Shown here: positions 52,372-60,894 of the stretch, one piece after another
How positions within the stretch are numbered: the stretch's first letter is position 1
Layout: the number at the start of each line of letters is the position of its first letter
Origin: an uncultured Lysobacteraceae bacterium
GTDB lineage: Bacteria > Pseudomonadota > Gammaproteobacteria > Xanthomonadales > Xanthomonadaceae
Assembly: GCA_936911875.1 (NCBI GenBank)
Contig: CAKZGB010000003.1
Span: forward strand, 11,080-75,079
Length of the DNA stretch: 64,000 nt
Direction: 5' to 3'
The notes under the pieces: generated by a model
Databases searched by the model: none
Seen by the model: only the letters and a program-made list of their open reading frames with translations
Told to the model about the DNA's origin: nothing
Position numbers and translations under genes: made by a program

Positions 52372-52851
52372 ATGATTTCAGTTCGAGACATCAATCGCTT
52401 ACAGGCACAACAACTGCTCGCCCGCTATGGTCTGCAGCTCGTGCATGTGGCCGAAGGCCAGACCATCCCGGGCAGTTACTGGGGCGATACCGAGGCCGGG
52501 CTCATTGGCACGCAAGTGTTTGTGCGCGATGACACTCCGGTGCACTCCATGCTGCACGAGGCCTGTCATCTCATCGTGCTGCCCAGTGACGAAGCGCGCG
52601 CTGCCGTGCACACCGACGCTACCGATTCGGTCGAAGAAGAAAACGCCGTCTGCGTACTGCAAATTCTTTTAGCCGAACAACTCGACGGCGTCACCCGCGA
52701 TGCGGCACTGGCCGACATGGATGCGTGGGGCTACACATTTCGCCTGGGCAGCGCCAAGGCCTACTTTGAATCCGATGCCGATGACACCTGGCAATGGCTA
52801 CAGGATCGAGGGCTAGTCAGCCGCGATCGGTGTCTCATTCTGCCCAACTGA
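52372..52851 (+). CDS. Orphan HExxH (zincin-like) protein, function unknown
   Basis: The 159-residue protein contains MLHEACHLIVLPSDEARAA around residues 59-77, a HExxH motif in a helical context. A conserved-looking acidic segment VEEENAVCVLQILLAEQ follows, where a third zinc ligand might lie. There is no signal peptide. I recognise it only as a small putative metallopeptidase-fold protein. The ATG at 52372 comes 12 nt after the min terminator with no clear ribosome site; a TTG at 52363 is the alternative. Confidence 0.7.
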   Translation: MISVRDINRLQAQQLLARYGLQLVHVAEGQTIPGSYWGDTEAGLIGTQVFVRDDTPVHSMLHEACHLIVLPSDEARAAVHTDATDSVEEENAVCVLQILLAEQLDGVTRDAALADMDAWGYTFRLGSAKAYFESDADDTWQWLQDRGLVSRDRCLILPN

Positions 52852-52921
52852 CTGCACTGCAACATTGAGGGAATGCGCTAAAGTGGGGAGTGATTTTCCC
52901 TAATTCCAAGGTGTTTGCTCC

Positions 52922-54964
52922 GTGAAATGGTCCCGCACGATGTTGGCTACGGCCCTCTCCACCGCTCTTCTGTCCGTTGGCCTGGCAGGCTGCGAACGCG
53001 TTCAAACTGCAGACGATAAAGCCGCTGCCGGTGCCGGCGTTGCTGAGGTCGCGCCCGAAGGCGAAACCGCCGATCAGTTCGTCGCGCGTCTCGACAGGGA
53101 AATGCGCGAAATCTATCTCGAACAGAATTACGCGCAATGGGCCGCTTCGACCAACATCAACGGCGACACCGAATTCCTGGCAGCAAAGGCCAATGAACGC
53201 GGTCTGCTGCAGTTGAACCGCTGGATTGAGCAAGCGAAAAAGTACGAAGGCCAGGACCTCAAGCCCGAAACCGCCCGCGCACTCAAGTTGCTCAAACTGA
53301 TGACGGCGATGCCCGCGCCTAAAGATCCGGCCAAGGTCTCGGAACTGACCAAGATCGTTGCCAAGCTCGAAGGCGCATACGGCGCCGGTAAATACTGCAA
53401 GGAAGGCGACACCGCCAATTGCCGTGAACTGGGCGATCTCGAGGACGTCCTGCGCAGCAGTCGGGATTACAACGAACAGCTTGATGCCATGAACGGCTGG
53501 TACTCGACGGCCGTGCCTTCGAAAAAGGATTACACGCGCTTTGTTGAACTGGTGAACGAGGGCGCCAAGGAAATGGGCTTTGCGGACGCCGGTGAGATGT
53601 GGCGTTCGGGTTATGACATGCCGGCTAACGAGGTCGGTCCTGAAGTCGATCGTCTGTGGGCGCAACTCAAGCCGATGTATGAGCAACTGCATTGCTACGT
53701 CGGTGCCAAGCTCGATGAAAAATACGGCAAAGACAAGGGTCACGCCGCCGGCGGCATGCTGCCTGCGCATTTGACGGGCAACATGTGGCAACAGGACTGG
53801 GGCAACTTGTGGGATATCGCTGCGCCCTACCCCAATGCATCGCCGCTGGATATCAACGGCGCGCTCAAAGCCATGGAAGATCGCAACGTCGCTGACGCAC
53901 TGGCCAAAGCCGGCGGCTCCGCACTCGATGCGCAGAACGATGCATTCCAGGCCGGCAAGCTGACCACGGCCAAGCAAATGTTCCAACGTGCCGAAGATTT
54001 CTATACGTCGCTGGGTCAACCGAAACTGCCGGCTTCGTTCTGGGAAAAGACGCAGTTCATCAAGCCGCGTGATCGCGATGTGGTCTGCCACGCCAGCGCC
54101 TGGGACGTCGACATGAAGGGCGATGTGCGCATCAAGATGTGCACCAAGGCCAACGAAGAAGACTTCACCACCATCTATCACGAGCTGGGTCACATCTATT
54201 ACGACCTGAACTACAACCCGCAACCGGCCTACTTCCAGAACGGTGCAAACGATGGCTTCCACGAGGCGATCGGCGACACCATGGTTCTGGCCATGACGCC
54301 CAAGTATCTGAACTCGATCGGTCTGGTCGGCGCGCAATCCGAATCGCAGGAATCGCTGATCAATTCGCAAATGCGCATGGCTTTGGCCAAGGTTGCCTTC
54401 GTACCGTTCGGTCTGATGATCGACAAGTGGCGTTGGGGCGTGTTCGATGGCTCGATCAAGCCCGGCGAATACAACAGCGCGTGGTGGAAGCTGAAGGCCG
54501 AATACCAGGGCGTTGCACCGGTCACTGCACGTGGCGAAGAGTTCTTTGACGCCGGTGCCAAGTATCACGTACCGGCCAACACGCCGTACCTGCGTTACTT
54601 TATGGCGCATGTGCTGCAGTTCCAGTTCTACAAGGCCATGTGTGATGCCTCGGGTTACACCGGTCCGCTGAATGAGTGCTCGTTCTACGGCAATGCAGCC
54701 GCGGGTGCAAAGCTCAAGACCATGCTGTCGCATGGGGCTTCGCAACCGTGGCAACAGACTCTCAAGGAAATGACGGGCAGCGAAAAGCTCGATGCGGCCC
54801 CGATGGTCGAGTACTTCAAGCCGCTCAACGACTGGCTGAAGACGCAAAATGCAGGTCGCACCTGCGGCTGGACCGCCTCGGGTACTGCCGCTCCGGCGGC
54901 TCCGGCCACGGCTCCGGCGGCCACACCGGCTCCGCAGGAGCCGGCCAAACCGGCCAACACCTGA
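52922..54964 (+). CDS. Peptidyl-dipeptidase A-like M2 metallopeptidase (ACE homologue), lipoprotein
   Basis: The 680-residue protein begins at a GTG with a lipoprotein signal (TALLSVGLAGC). The zinc site is His420-Glu421-x-x-His424 (YHELGHIYYDL) with third ligand Glu448 in GFHEAIGD, the spacing of the M2/ACE family. It also has the family segment DKWRWGVFDGSIKPGEYN. A Pro/Ala-rich tail closes it. It removes C-terminal dipeptides outside the cytoplasm. Bacterial ACE homologues are frequent in Xanthomonadales. A terminator follows. Confidence 0.95.
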   Translation: MKWSRTMLATALSTALLSVGLAGCERVQTADDKAAAGAGVAEVAPEGETADQFVARLDREMREIYLEQNYAQWAASTNINGDTEFLAAKANERGLLQLNRWIEQAKKYEGQDLKPETARALKLLKLMTAMPAPKDPAKVSELTKIVAKLEGAYGAGKYCKEGDTANCRELGDLEDVLRSSRDYNEQLDAMNGWYSTAVPSKKDYTRFVELVNEGAKEMGFADAGEMWRSGYDMPANEVGPEVDRLWAQLKPMYEQLHCYVGAKLDEKYGKDKGHAAGGMLPAHLTGNMWQQDWGNLWDIAAPYPNASPLDINGALKAMEDRNVADALAKAGGSALDAQNDAFQAGKLTTAKQMFQRAEDFYTSLGQPKLPASFWEKTQFIKPRDRDVVCHASAWDVDMKGDVRIKMCTKANEEDFTTIYHELGHIYYDLNYNPQPAYFQNGANDGFHEAIGDTMVLAMTPKYLNSIGLVGAQSESQESLINSQMRMALAKVAFVPFGLMIDKWRWGVFDGSIKPGEYNSAWWKLKAEYQGVAPVTARGEEFFDAGAKYHVPANTPYLRYFMAHVLQFQFYKAMCDASGYTGPLNECSFYGNAAAGAKLKTMLSHGASQPWQQTLKEMTGSEKLDAAPMVEYFKPLNDWLKTQNAGRTCGWTASGTAAPAAPATAPAATPAPQEPAKPANT

Positions 54965-54972
54965 TCCATCCG

Positions 54973-55006
54973 GAACGGGCCCCGCACAGCGGGGCCCGGT
55001 TCTTTT
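54973..55006 (+). terminator. Terminator of the M2 dipeptidase gene
   Basis: A 9-bp GGGCCCCGC/GCGGGGCCC stem with an ACA loop, extended outward by GAAC/GTTC pairs, is followed by TTTT. It lies 8 nt past the stop codon. Confidence 0.9.
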
Positions 55007-55040
55007 GAGGCCTTACCGCCGGCAGCGTCTGTGGGCATCG

Positions 55041-55046
55041 TATAAT
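55041..55046 (+). promoter_or_regulatory. -10 element of the glycine riboswitch/gcvP promoter
   Basis: A perfect TATAAT lies about 20 nt before the first aptamer helix, correctly placed for transcription starting at the riboswitch. No clear -35 at 17 nt was found, so activation or a weak -35 is possible. Confidence 0.6.
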
Positions 55047-55063
55047 TACCGAATCCCGCGGCA

Positions 55064-55252
55064 CATGGGAGAAGCGAACACCGCCTTCGGCTAGCGTTCG
55101 CTGCCAAAGGCGCAACCGCCCGTAATCGCTCAGGCCAATGACCGTTTGCCGCGCACAACTCTGGAGAGATCGCGTCCCGCACGCGGCGCCGAAGGGGCAA
55201 GAGTCCGTCACCGCAAGGGACTGACTTCAAACTCTCAGGCAAAAGGACAGAG
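55064..55252 (+). ncRNA. Tandem glycine riboswitch (gcvT motif)
   Basis: Two aptamers are visible. The first runs about 55064-55148, with GGGAGAAGCG, CTGCCAAAGGCGCAA and CGCTCAGGCCAATGACCG. The second runs 55159-55252, opening CTCTGGAGAG, with GCCGAAGGGGCAAGAGTCC and closing CTCTCAGGCAAAAGGACAG. These are the conserved gcvT-motif strings in correct order, joined by a short linker. It lies 52 nt before gcvP, a glycine catabolism gene, so glycine-induced expression is expected. A likely translational platform is described in the findings. Confidence 0.95.
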
Positions 55253-55304
55253 GGCCCGTCATGGCAATTGCCGTGATCGGTCCCTTGCACCCTGAGAGCC
55301 GAGC

Positions 55305-58145
55305 ATGACCCAGCCCACCCTGCGCGAACTTGAAAACCAAGACGCGTTTATCGACCGTCACATTGGACCCAACGACCAGGAAATCGGGCAAATGCTCGAG
55401 ACGCTGGGTTTCTCCACGCTCGAAGAAATGACCGACGCCATTGTGCCCGGCAAGATCAAGTCGACTGCAGGGCTCGAGTTGCCTTCGTCCATGACTGAGG
55501 TCGATGCGATTGCCAAGATCCGCGCCGTCGCCGACCGCAACAAGGTCTACCGCTCGTTTATCGGTCAAGGCTATTACGGCACGCACACGCCCAACGTCAT
55601 TTTGCGCAACGTGCTCGAAAATCCCGCATGGTATACGGCCTATACGCCGTACCAGGCCGAGATCTCGCAAGGCCGTCTCGAGGCACTGATCAATTTCCAG
55701 ACCATGTGCGCCGACCTGACGGGCATGGAAATCGCAAACGCCTCGCTGCTTGACGAAGGCACCGCCGCGGCCGAAGCCATGACGCTTGCGGCCCGCTCCA
55801 GCAAGAACAAGAGCGAGCGCTTCTTTGTCAGCCGCAATCTGCATCCGCAGACGATCGAAGTCATTCGCACGCGTGCCGAACCGCTCAACATCGAACTGAT
55901 CATCGGTGACGATGCCGATGCTGCGACGGCCGATGTGTTTGGTGCGATCTTCCAGTATCCCGATACCAACGGCGTCATCAATGACTACCGCTCTGTAACC
56001 GAAGCGCTGCACGCCAAGGGCGCACTGGTCATTGCGGCAGTGGATCTGCTCGCTCTGACCGTGATCGAAGCACCGGGCGCCTGGGGCGCCGACATCGCTG
56101 TGGGTAACACCCAACGCTTTGGTGTGCCGTTCGGCTTTGGTGGCCCGCACGCGGGCTTTATGGCCTGCCGTGACGCGTACAAGCGTTCCATGCCGGGTCG
56201 TCTGATCGGCGCCTCGATCGATGCCGAAGGCAAACCGGCCTATCGCCTCACCCTGCAAACGCGCGAACAGCACATCCGTCGCGAAAAGGCCACGTCGAAC
56301 ATCTGTACGGCGCAAGTGCTGCTCGCAGTGATGGCCGCCATGTACGCCGTCTACCACGGCCCCGACGGTCTGCGTCGCATCGCGCAACGCACGCACCGTT
56401 ACGCGACGCTGCTGGCCGTGGCTCTGCGTACCAAGGGCCTGCAGGTCAACGACAGCTTCTTTGACACGCTGGTCGTTGCCGGTGCCGATGAAGCCGCTGT
56501 GCGCACTGCTGCCGATCAGGCCGGCATCAACCTGCGTCACTTCGGTGACGGCCGTATCGGCATCGCACTCGACGAAACCGTTACCCGTGCCGACATTGAA
56601 GCACTGGCTTCGCTGTTTGGCGCGCAAGTGTCCGACTTCGACGCGGCCATCGACGATGCCATTCCTGCGTTTGCCGTACGCAAGACCGAGTACCTGACGC
56701 ATCCGGTGTTCAACACGCATCACAGCGAACACGAGCTGCTGCGTTACCTGCGTTCGTTGGCCGACAAGGATCTGGCCATGGATCGCACCATGATCCCGCT
56801 AGGCTCGTGCACCATGAAGCTCAACGCCACGGCCGAAATGATTCCGGTCACCTGGCCCGAGTTCGCCAACATCCATCCGCTGGCGCCGGCATCGCAGGCA
56901 CAGGGCTACAAGGAACTGATCGAAACGCTCGAAGCCATGCTGGTCGAGATCACCGGTTACGATGCCGTGTCGCTGCAACCGAACTCCGGTGCCCAAGGCG
57001 AATACGCCGGCCTGCTCGCCATTCGCGCGTACCACCGTTCGCGTGGCGATGATCAGCGCGACATCTGCCTGATCCCGGACTCGGCCCATGGTACCAACCC
57101 GGCTTCGGCTAACTTGTGCGGCATGAAGGTCGTGGTGACCAAGACCGATGCCAACGGCAACGTCGATGTCGAAGACATCCGCGCCAACGCCGAAAAATAC
57201 AGCGACCGCCTGGCCGCCATCATGATCACCTACCCGTCGACTCACGGCGTGTTCGAAGAGGATATCGTCGAGATCTGCGAGATCGTCCACGCACATGGCG
57301 GTCAGGTGTACACCGACGGTGCCAACATGAATGCGCTGGTCGGTCTGGCCAAGCCCGGCAAGTGGGGTTCGGACGTCTCGCACCTCAACCTGCACAAGAC
57401 CTTCTGCATTCCGCACGGCGGCGGTGGCCCCGGTGTGGGTCCGTGTGCCGTCAAATCCCACCTGGCACCGTTCCTGCCGCGTACGTTTGATTCCGAAGGC
57501 ACGGTCGGCATGGTGTCGTCCGCCTCGTTCGGTTCGGCCTCGATTCTGCCGATCAGCTGGATGTACATCACGCTGATGGGCTCCGAAGGTCTGCGCCGCG
57601 CCACGCAAGTTGCATTGCTCAATGCCAACTACATCGCCAAGCGTCTCGCTCCGCATTACAAGACGCTTTATACTGGTCGCAACGGCCTGGTCGCGCACGA
57701 GTGCATTTTGGACCTGCGTGCCCTCAAGGACAGCTCCGGCGTTCAAGCCGAAGACGTGGCCAAGCGTCTGATCGACTTCGGCTTCCACGCACCGACCTTG
57801 TCGTTCCCGGTCGCCAATACGCTGATGGTCGAACCAACCGAGTCGGAATCGCTGCACGAACTGGATCGCTTCATTGATGCCATGATCCAGATCCGCGACG
57901 AAATCCGGATGGTTGAAAACGGCGAACTGCCGCGTGATGACAATCCGCTGATCAACGCACCGCACACCGCCACCATGATGGTTGGCGAATGGTCGCACAG
58001 CTACTCGCGCGAGTTGGCCGTGTTCCCGCTCGAATCGCTCAAGCGTCAAAAGTACTGGTCGCCGGTGGCTCGTGTCGACAACGTTTATGGCGACAAGAAC
58101 ATCATGTGTTCGTGCCTGCCGCTGTCCGCCTATACGGATCAATGA
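55305..58145 (+). CDS. gcvP: Glycine dehydrogenase (decarboxylating), P-protein
   Basis: The 946-residue single-chain P-protein has an N-terminal half with SFIGQGYYGTHTPNVILRNV and QGRLEALINFQT, and a C-terminal half with the PLP lysine Lys698 in NLHKTFCIPHGGGGPGVGP. It decarboxylates glycine within the glycine cleavage system. GcvT and GcvH are not in this window. The leader carries a tandem glycine riboswitch, and the start has GAGAG 7 nt upstream. The end CSCLPLSAY is family-typical. Confidence 0.98.
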   Translation: MTQPTLRELENQDAFIDRHIGPNDQEIGQMLETLGFSTLEEMTDAIVPGKIKSTAGLELPSSMTEVDAIAKIRAVADRNKVYRSFIGQGYYGTHTPNVILRNVLENPAWYTAYTPYQAEISQGRLEALINFQTMCADLTGMEIANASLLDEGTAAAEAMTLAARSSKNKSERFFVSRNLHPQTIEVIRTRAEPLNIELIIGDDADAATADVFGAIFQYPDTNGVINDYRSVTEALHAKGALVIAAVDLLALTVIEAPGAWGADIAVGNTQRFGVPFGFGGPHAGFMACRDAYKRSMPGRLIGASIDAEGKPAYRLTLQTREQHIRREKATSNICTAQVLLAVMAAMYAVYHGPDGLRRIAQRTHRYATLLAVALRTKGLQVNDSFFDTLVVAGADEAAVRTAADQAGINLRHFGDGRIGIALDETVTRADIEALASLFGAQVSDFDAAIDDAIPAFAVRKTEYLTHPVFNTHHSEHELLRYLRSLADKDLAMDRTMIPLGSCTMKLNATAEMIPVTWPEFANIHPLAPASQAQGYKELIETLEAMLVEITGYDAVSLQPNSGAQGEYAGLLAIRAYHRSRGDDQRDICLIPDSAHGTNPASANLCGMKVVVTKTDANGNVDVEDIRANAEKYSDRLAAIMITYPSTHGVFEEDIVEICEIVHAHGGQVYTDGANMNALVGLAKPGKWGSDVSHLNLHKTFCIPHGGGGPGVGPCAVKSHLAPFLPRTFDSEGTVGMVSSASFGSASILPISWMYITLMGSEGLRRATQVALLNANYIAKRLAPHYKTLYTGRNGLVAHECILDLRALKDSSGVQAEDVAKRLIDFGFHAPTLSFPVANTLMVEPTESESLHELDRFIDAMIQIRDEIRMVENGELPRDDNPLINAPHTATMMVGEWSHSYSRELAVFPLESLKRQKYWSPVARVDNVYGDKNIMCSCLPLSAYTDQ

Positions 58146-58165
58146 TCCGTTCTTCAGTAATCAGC

Positions 58166-58194
58166 AAAAAACCCGGCTTTAGGCCGGGTTTTTT
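58166..58194. terminator. Bidirectional terminator between gcvP and the oxygenase genes
   Basis: The stem AAAAAACCCGGC/GCCGGGTTTTTT with a short loop lies 20 nt after gcvP and 8 nt after the TAA that closes the minus-strand tail at 58202. A- and T-runs give a U-tract on both strands. Confidence 0.92.
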
Positions 58195-58201
58195 GTGGTT
58201 A

Positions 58202-58336
58202 TTACTTAGTCTCTGTTGGCTTGTCCGCTTTCGGTGTCACCTTCTTGCGGACTCGCTTGGTCGCGGCTTTCTTGGCCGGCTTGCTGGCGGGCTTACTGGC
58301 CGCCGGTGTTGCGGTTGCACCGTGGCGCTCCAGACC
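58202..58336 (-). other. In-frame Lys/Ala/Pro-rich tail after an amber codon (readthrough extension or decayed tail)
   Basis: Directly after the TAG that ends the oxygenase gene (58337-58339), the same frame stays open for 44 codons to a TAA at 58202-58204. The encoded peptide starts GLERHGATATPAASKPASK and goes on with KPAKKAATKRVRKKV to end PTETK. It is rich in Lys, Ala and Pro, like histone-H1-type tails of bacterial proteins. It holds no ATG, GTG or TTG in frame, so it is not a separate gene with an ordinary start. The terminator follows 8 nt after TAA. It could be readthrough product, a recently truncated domain or a sequencing error. Confidence 0.6.
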
Positions 58337-59239
58337 CTACTGGCCCCATGGCGTCGGCTTTTCACGCAGCCACTTCGAAGCGATCCACTTTTCTCCCGCG
58401 ATAACGGGCGAGCCACCGTGAAAGGCCAGCTCATCGTTATGCCCGTCCTCGTCGGTGTACGCAAAGTAGACTGCCGAGCCCTTCTGCGGATAGACCTCTA
58501 AACCCGCATGCGGAAAGATGGTGCTGCCACCGGCTTCGACATCGTTGAGGTACATCACCAAGGTCGCGACGCGATTGCCGCCGTTCTGAAAATGCACGGC
58601 CTCGCCGGTGATGTCGGCGCTGAAGAAATCCTGATGCGGCTGGTACTCGGCGCCGACGCCATAACGCATGATCTGCAGGCTCTCGCCGTTTTCAACAGGG
58701 ACACCGGTGATCTTGGCAATGCGGTCTTCGATGCGACGGCACAGCGCATCCTGATACACCTCGAGAATCAGATTCTCGCTGGTGCGACGGTCATCCAGAA
58801 AATCACCGCCGGTTTTACGGTCCACAACCAATGCGCGCGCCAGGCGGTTCGCCGCCAGTGCGATCAGATCCTCGCATTCGGCATCGGTCAGGAAATTATC
58901 GAGAACCGCGACATAAGGACGCGTGTTGCGGAACGAAACGCGAATCGAGCCGTGATCGGCGGCGATGGCGTTGTGACCGGGTTCGATCTCCAATGGGGCA
59001 CAAACTGCAAACGGTTGCTTGCGACGCTCAATGCTCTGCTGTTCGGCGTAATGATCAAAACTGTCCAGGCGGTCACGCAGCTGACTCGTTTTGCGATACG
59101 CAAGGTCCGTCAGTTCCTGAACCTGCTGCTCGCTATAGCCCTGGTCGAGCAGCATCTGCTCGACCACATCACGCGGCTGGCCTTCCTCGTAGCGGTCAAA
59201 CAGCCACTGGGCCAGATCGCGGTACAACTCAATACTCAT
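58337..59239 (-). CDS. 2-oxoglutarate/Fe(II) oxygenase, prolyl-4-hydroxylase type (copy 1)
   Basis: The 300-residue protein has a helical N-terminal module of about 50 residues (DLAQWLFDRYEEGQPRDVVEQ) and a P4Hc catalytic domain. The iron ligands are His202, Asp204 (HQDFF) and His274 (LAFHGG), with Lys284 (GEKWIASKW) as the 2-oxoglutarate anchor, so it should be active. Its ATG overlaps the stop of the paralogue upstream (ATGA). The stop is an amber followed in frame by a basic tail. The substrate is unknown; related bacterial enzymes hydroxylate proline in proteins such as EF-Tu. Confidence 0.9.
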   Translation of the reverse strand: MSIELYRDLAQWLFDRYEEGQPRDVVEQMLLDQGYSEQQVQELTDLAYRKTSQLRDRLDSFDHYAEQQSIERRKQPFAVCAPLEIEPGHNAIAADHGSIRVSFRNTRPYVAVLDNFLTDAECEDLIALAANRLARALVVDRKTGGDFLDDRRTSENLILEVYQDALCRRIEDRIAKITGVPVENGESLQIMRYGVGAEYQPHQDFFSADITGEAVHFQNGGNRVATLVMYLNDVEAGGSTIFPHAGLEVYPQKGSAVYFAYTDEDGHNDELAFHGGSPVIAGEKWIASKWLREKPTPWGQ

Positions 59240-60144
59240 TTATTTTCCGAAAAATAGGGTTTGGCGCGCAGCCACTTGGATGCGATCCACTTTTCACCGC
59301 GGACCACCGGCGCGCCGCCGTGGAACGAGAGATTATCGCATTCGCCATTGTTCGTCGTATAGGCAAAATACACGGCGCAGCCCTTGTGCGGCCTCACGGC
59401 CAAGCCTGCATCGGGGAAGATGGTGGCACCGCCGGCCGGCGCATCATTGAGATATATCACCAGCGTCGCCACGCGTTGGCCACCGGTGTCTGAGCGGCGA
59501 CGCATAAACGCCCCGTCGGGATCAAAGAAATCAAAATGCGGGCGATATTCCGCGCCCTCGCTGTAGCGCATGATCTGGATACCCTCGCCGTGCGTAGCCG
59601 GCAAGCCGGTGAGACGTTCAATGCGTTCTTCAATCTGAACCAGCAAGGGGTGCTCGCCGCGCTGAAACGTAGCGTAGTCGCTGGTGCGTCGGTCATCCAC
59701 CACTGCATCGCCGGTTTCGCGATGGACGACTTCGGCGCGGCGCAATTCACCGCCGGCCAGAGCCATCAGCGCGTCGCATTCGGCATCGGAAAGAAAGTTA
59801 CCTAGAAGCACGACATGCGGCCGTTCCACGGTGGCCAAAATGCGTACGGGACCGCCTTCGTGCCTCAACGACTCGAGTACATTGTCATCGGGCAACCTGA
59901 TCGCCGCCATGGATGCAAACAGCGGCAGCTCCTGATCGGTTTCATTGGCGACGTCGTAATCGAACTGTGCCACCGCAGCATACAGACCCTTGGTATTGCG
60001 GTATGCGAAATCGCACAGGGACTGCACCTGCACGCGATCATAGCCGTGATCCTGCAGATTACGGCGCACCTGCTTTTCGGGGGTCCCCTCTTCGACTCGC
60101 TCAATCAGCCATTGTGCGAGATCCCGATTGATGTTGACGCTCAA
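59236..60144 (-). CDS. 2-oxoglutarate/Fe(II) oxygenase, prolyl-4-hydroxylase type (copy 2)
   Basis: The 302-residue paralogue of the next gene has the same N-terminal module (INRDLAQWLIERVEEGTPEKQ) and a P4Hc domain with His203, Asp205 (HFDFF), His275 (LSFHGG) and Lys285 (GEKWIASKW). I set the start at TTG 60144, because an AGGAGG ribosome site lies about 7 nt upstream and the length then equals that of copy 1. The ATG at 60234 would add 30 residues without similarity to the paralogue. It is the first gene of the pair and overlaps copy 1 by 4 nt. Confidence 0.9.
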   Translation of the reverse strand: MSVNINRDLAQWLIERVEEGTPEKQVRRNLQDHGYDRVQVQSLCDFAYRNTKGLYAAVAQFDYDVANETDQELPLFASMAAIRLPDDNVLESLRHEGGPVRILATVERPHVVLLGNFLSDAECDALMALAGGELRRAEVVHRETGDAVVDDRRTSDYATFQRGEHPLLVQIEERIERLTGLPATHGEGIQIMRYSEGAEYRPHFDFFDPDGAFMRRRSDTGGQRVATLVIYLNDAPAGGATIFPDAGLAVRPHKGCAVYFAYTTNNGECDNLSFHGGAPVVRGEKWIASKWLRAKPYFSENK

Positions 60145-60216
60145 CGTTTTCCTCCTTGCTCCTGCGCACAGTGTAGGCGATGATCGGCTTTGGATTCTGA
60201 GCACAGGCTCAAGTAC

Positions 60217-60894
60217 ATGACATACACTCTGCACATCTCCAACTGCAATTATTCGTCATGGTCTCTGCGCGCCTGGGTGCTGCTGCGCGCGCTGGAAATT
60301 CCGTTCACTGAACAGCAGCATTTTTACAGCATCGATAATCGTTCGCAATTTCTCACGTTCTCGCCGTCAGCCCTGGTGCCTTGCCTGCAGGATGACGACA
60401 CCACCATCTGGGAATCGCTCGCAATCGCCGAGTATCTGTACGAAGCACATCCCGCCGTCTGGCCGTTGGATCGCAAGGCCCGTGCCTTTGCACGCAGCGC
60501 CGCCTCCGAGATGCATGCAGGGTTCACCGCATTGCGTTCCATCTGCAACATGAATTGCGGCATCCGCGTCGAGCTGCCCGAGCGCAACCCTGCACTGCAG
60601 CGCGATCTGGATCGGTTGCGCCAATTGTTTGAACAAGGCATTGAAGACTTCGACGGCCCCTATCTGGCCGGCTCGCGTTTCACTGCCGGCGATGCCTTCT
60701 TCTGTCCTGTGGCATTCCGCATGCAGACCTACGGCATCTCGTTAGGCGCAACGGCCGATGCGTACATGAATCGTCTGCGGGAGTTGCCCGCGATGCGCGA
60801 GTGGTATCAGCGCGCTCTGGCAGAGACGCAACGTTCGGAACCGCACGAGCAGTCGATTGCAGGACGGATTACTGCAGATTTGCGTGCGGTTTAG
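60217..60894 (+). CDS. Glutathione S-transferase family protein
   Basis: The 225-residue protein has a thioredoxin-like N-domain (LHISNCNYSSWSLRAWVLLRALEIPF, with the SSWSLR active-site-like serine; glutathione-contact DDTTIWESLAIAEYL) and a helical C-domain with RFTAGDAFFCPVAFR. ATG 60217 is used, since the nine residues from 60190 are not family-like. It could be a detoxification or maleylacetoacetate-isomerase-like enzyme; the substrate is unknown. It is divergent from the oxygenase pair. Confidence 0.88.
   Translation: MTYTLHISNCNYSSWSLRAWVLLRALEIPFTEQQHFYSIDNRSQFLTFSPSALVPCLQDDDTTIWESLAIAEYLYEAHPAVWPLDRKARAFARSAASEMHAGFTALRSICNMNCGIRVELPERNPALQRDLDRLRQLFEQGIEDFDGPYLAGSRFTAGDAFFCPVAFRMQTYGISLGATADAYMNRLRELPAMREWYQRALAETQRSEPHEQSIAGRITADLRAV

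Noticed and set aside
52835..54847. Open frame of 670 codons antisense to the M2 dipeptidase gene
   Set aside because: It is the mirror of a strongly biased GC-rich coding frame; the sense product has a full zinc site and family motifs, the antisense product has none.
55251..55285. Hairpin after the glycine riboswitch as an intrinsic terminator
   Set aside because: The stem is imperfect and no run of T follows; a translational platform fits better.
55227..56732. Open frame of 501 codons antisense to the riboswitch and gcvP
   Set aside because: It crosses the conserved aptamer and gcvP coding sequence; composition is that of a shadow frame.
58202..58336. The basic tail as an independent small gene
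   Set aside because: There is no ATG, GTG or TTG in frame and no ribosome site; it is better explained as a 3' extension of the oxygenase frame.
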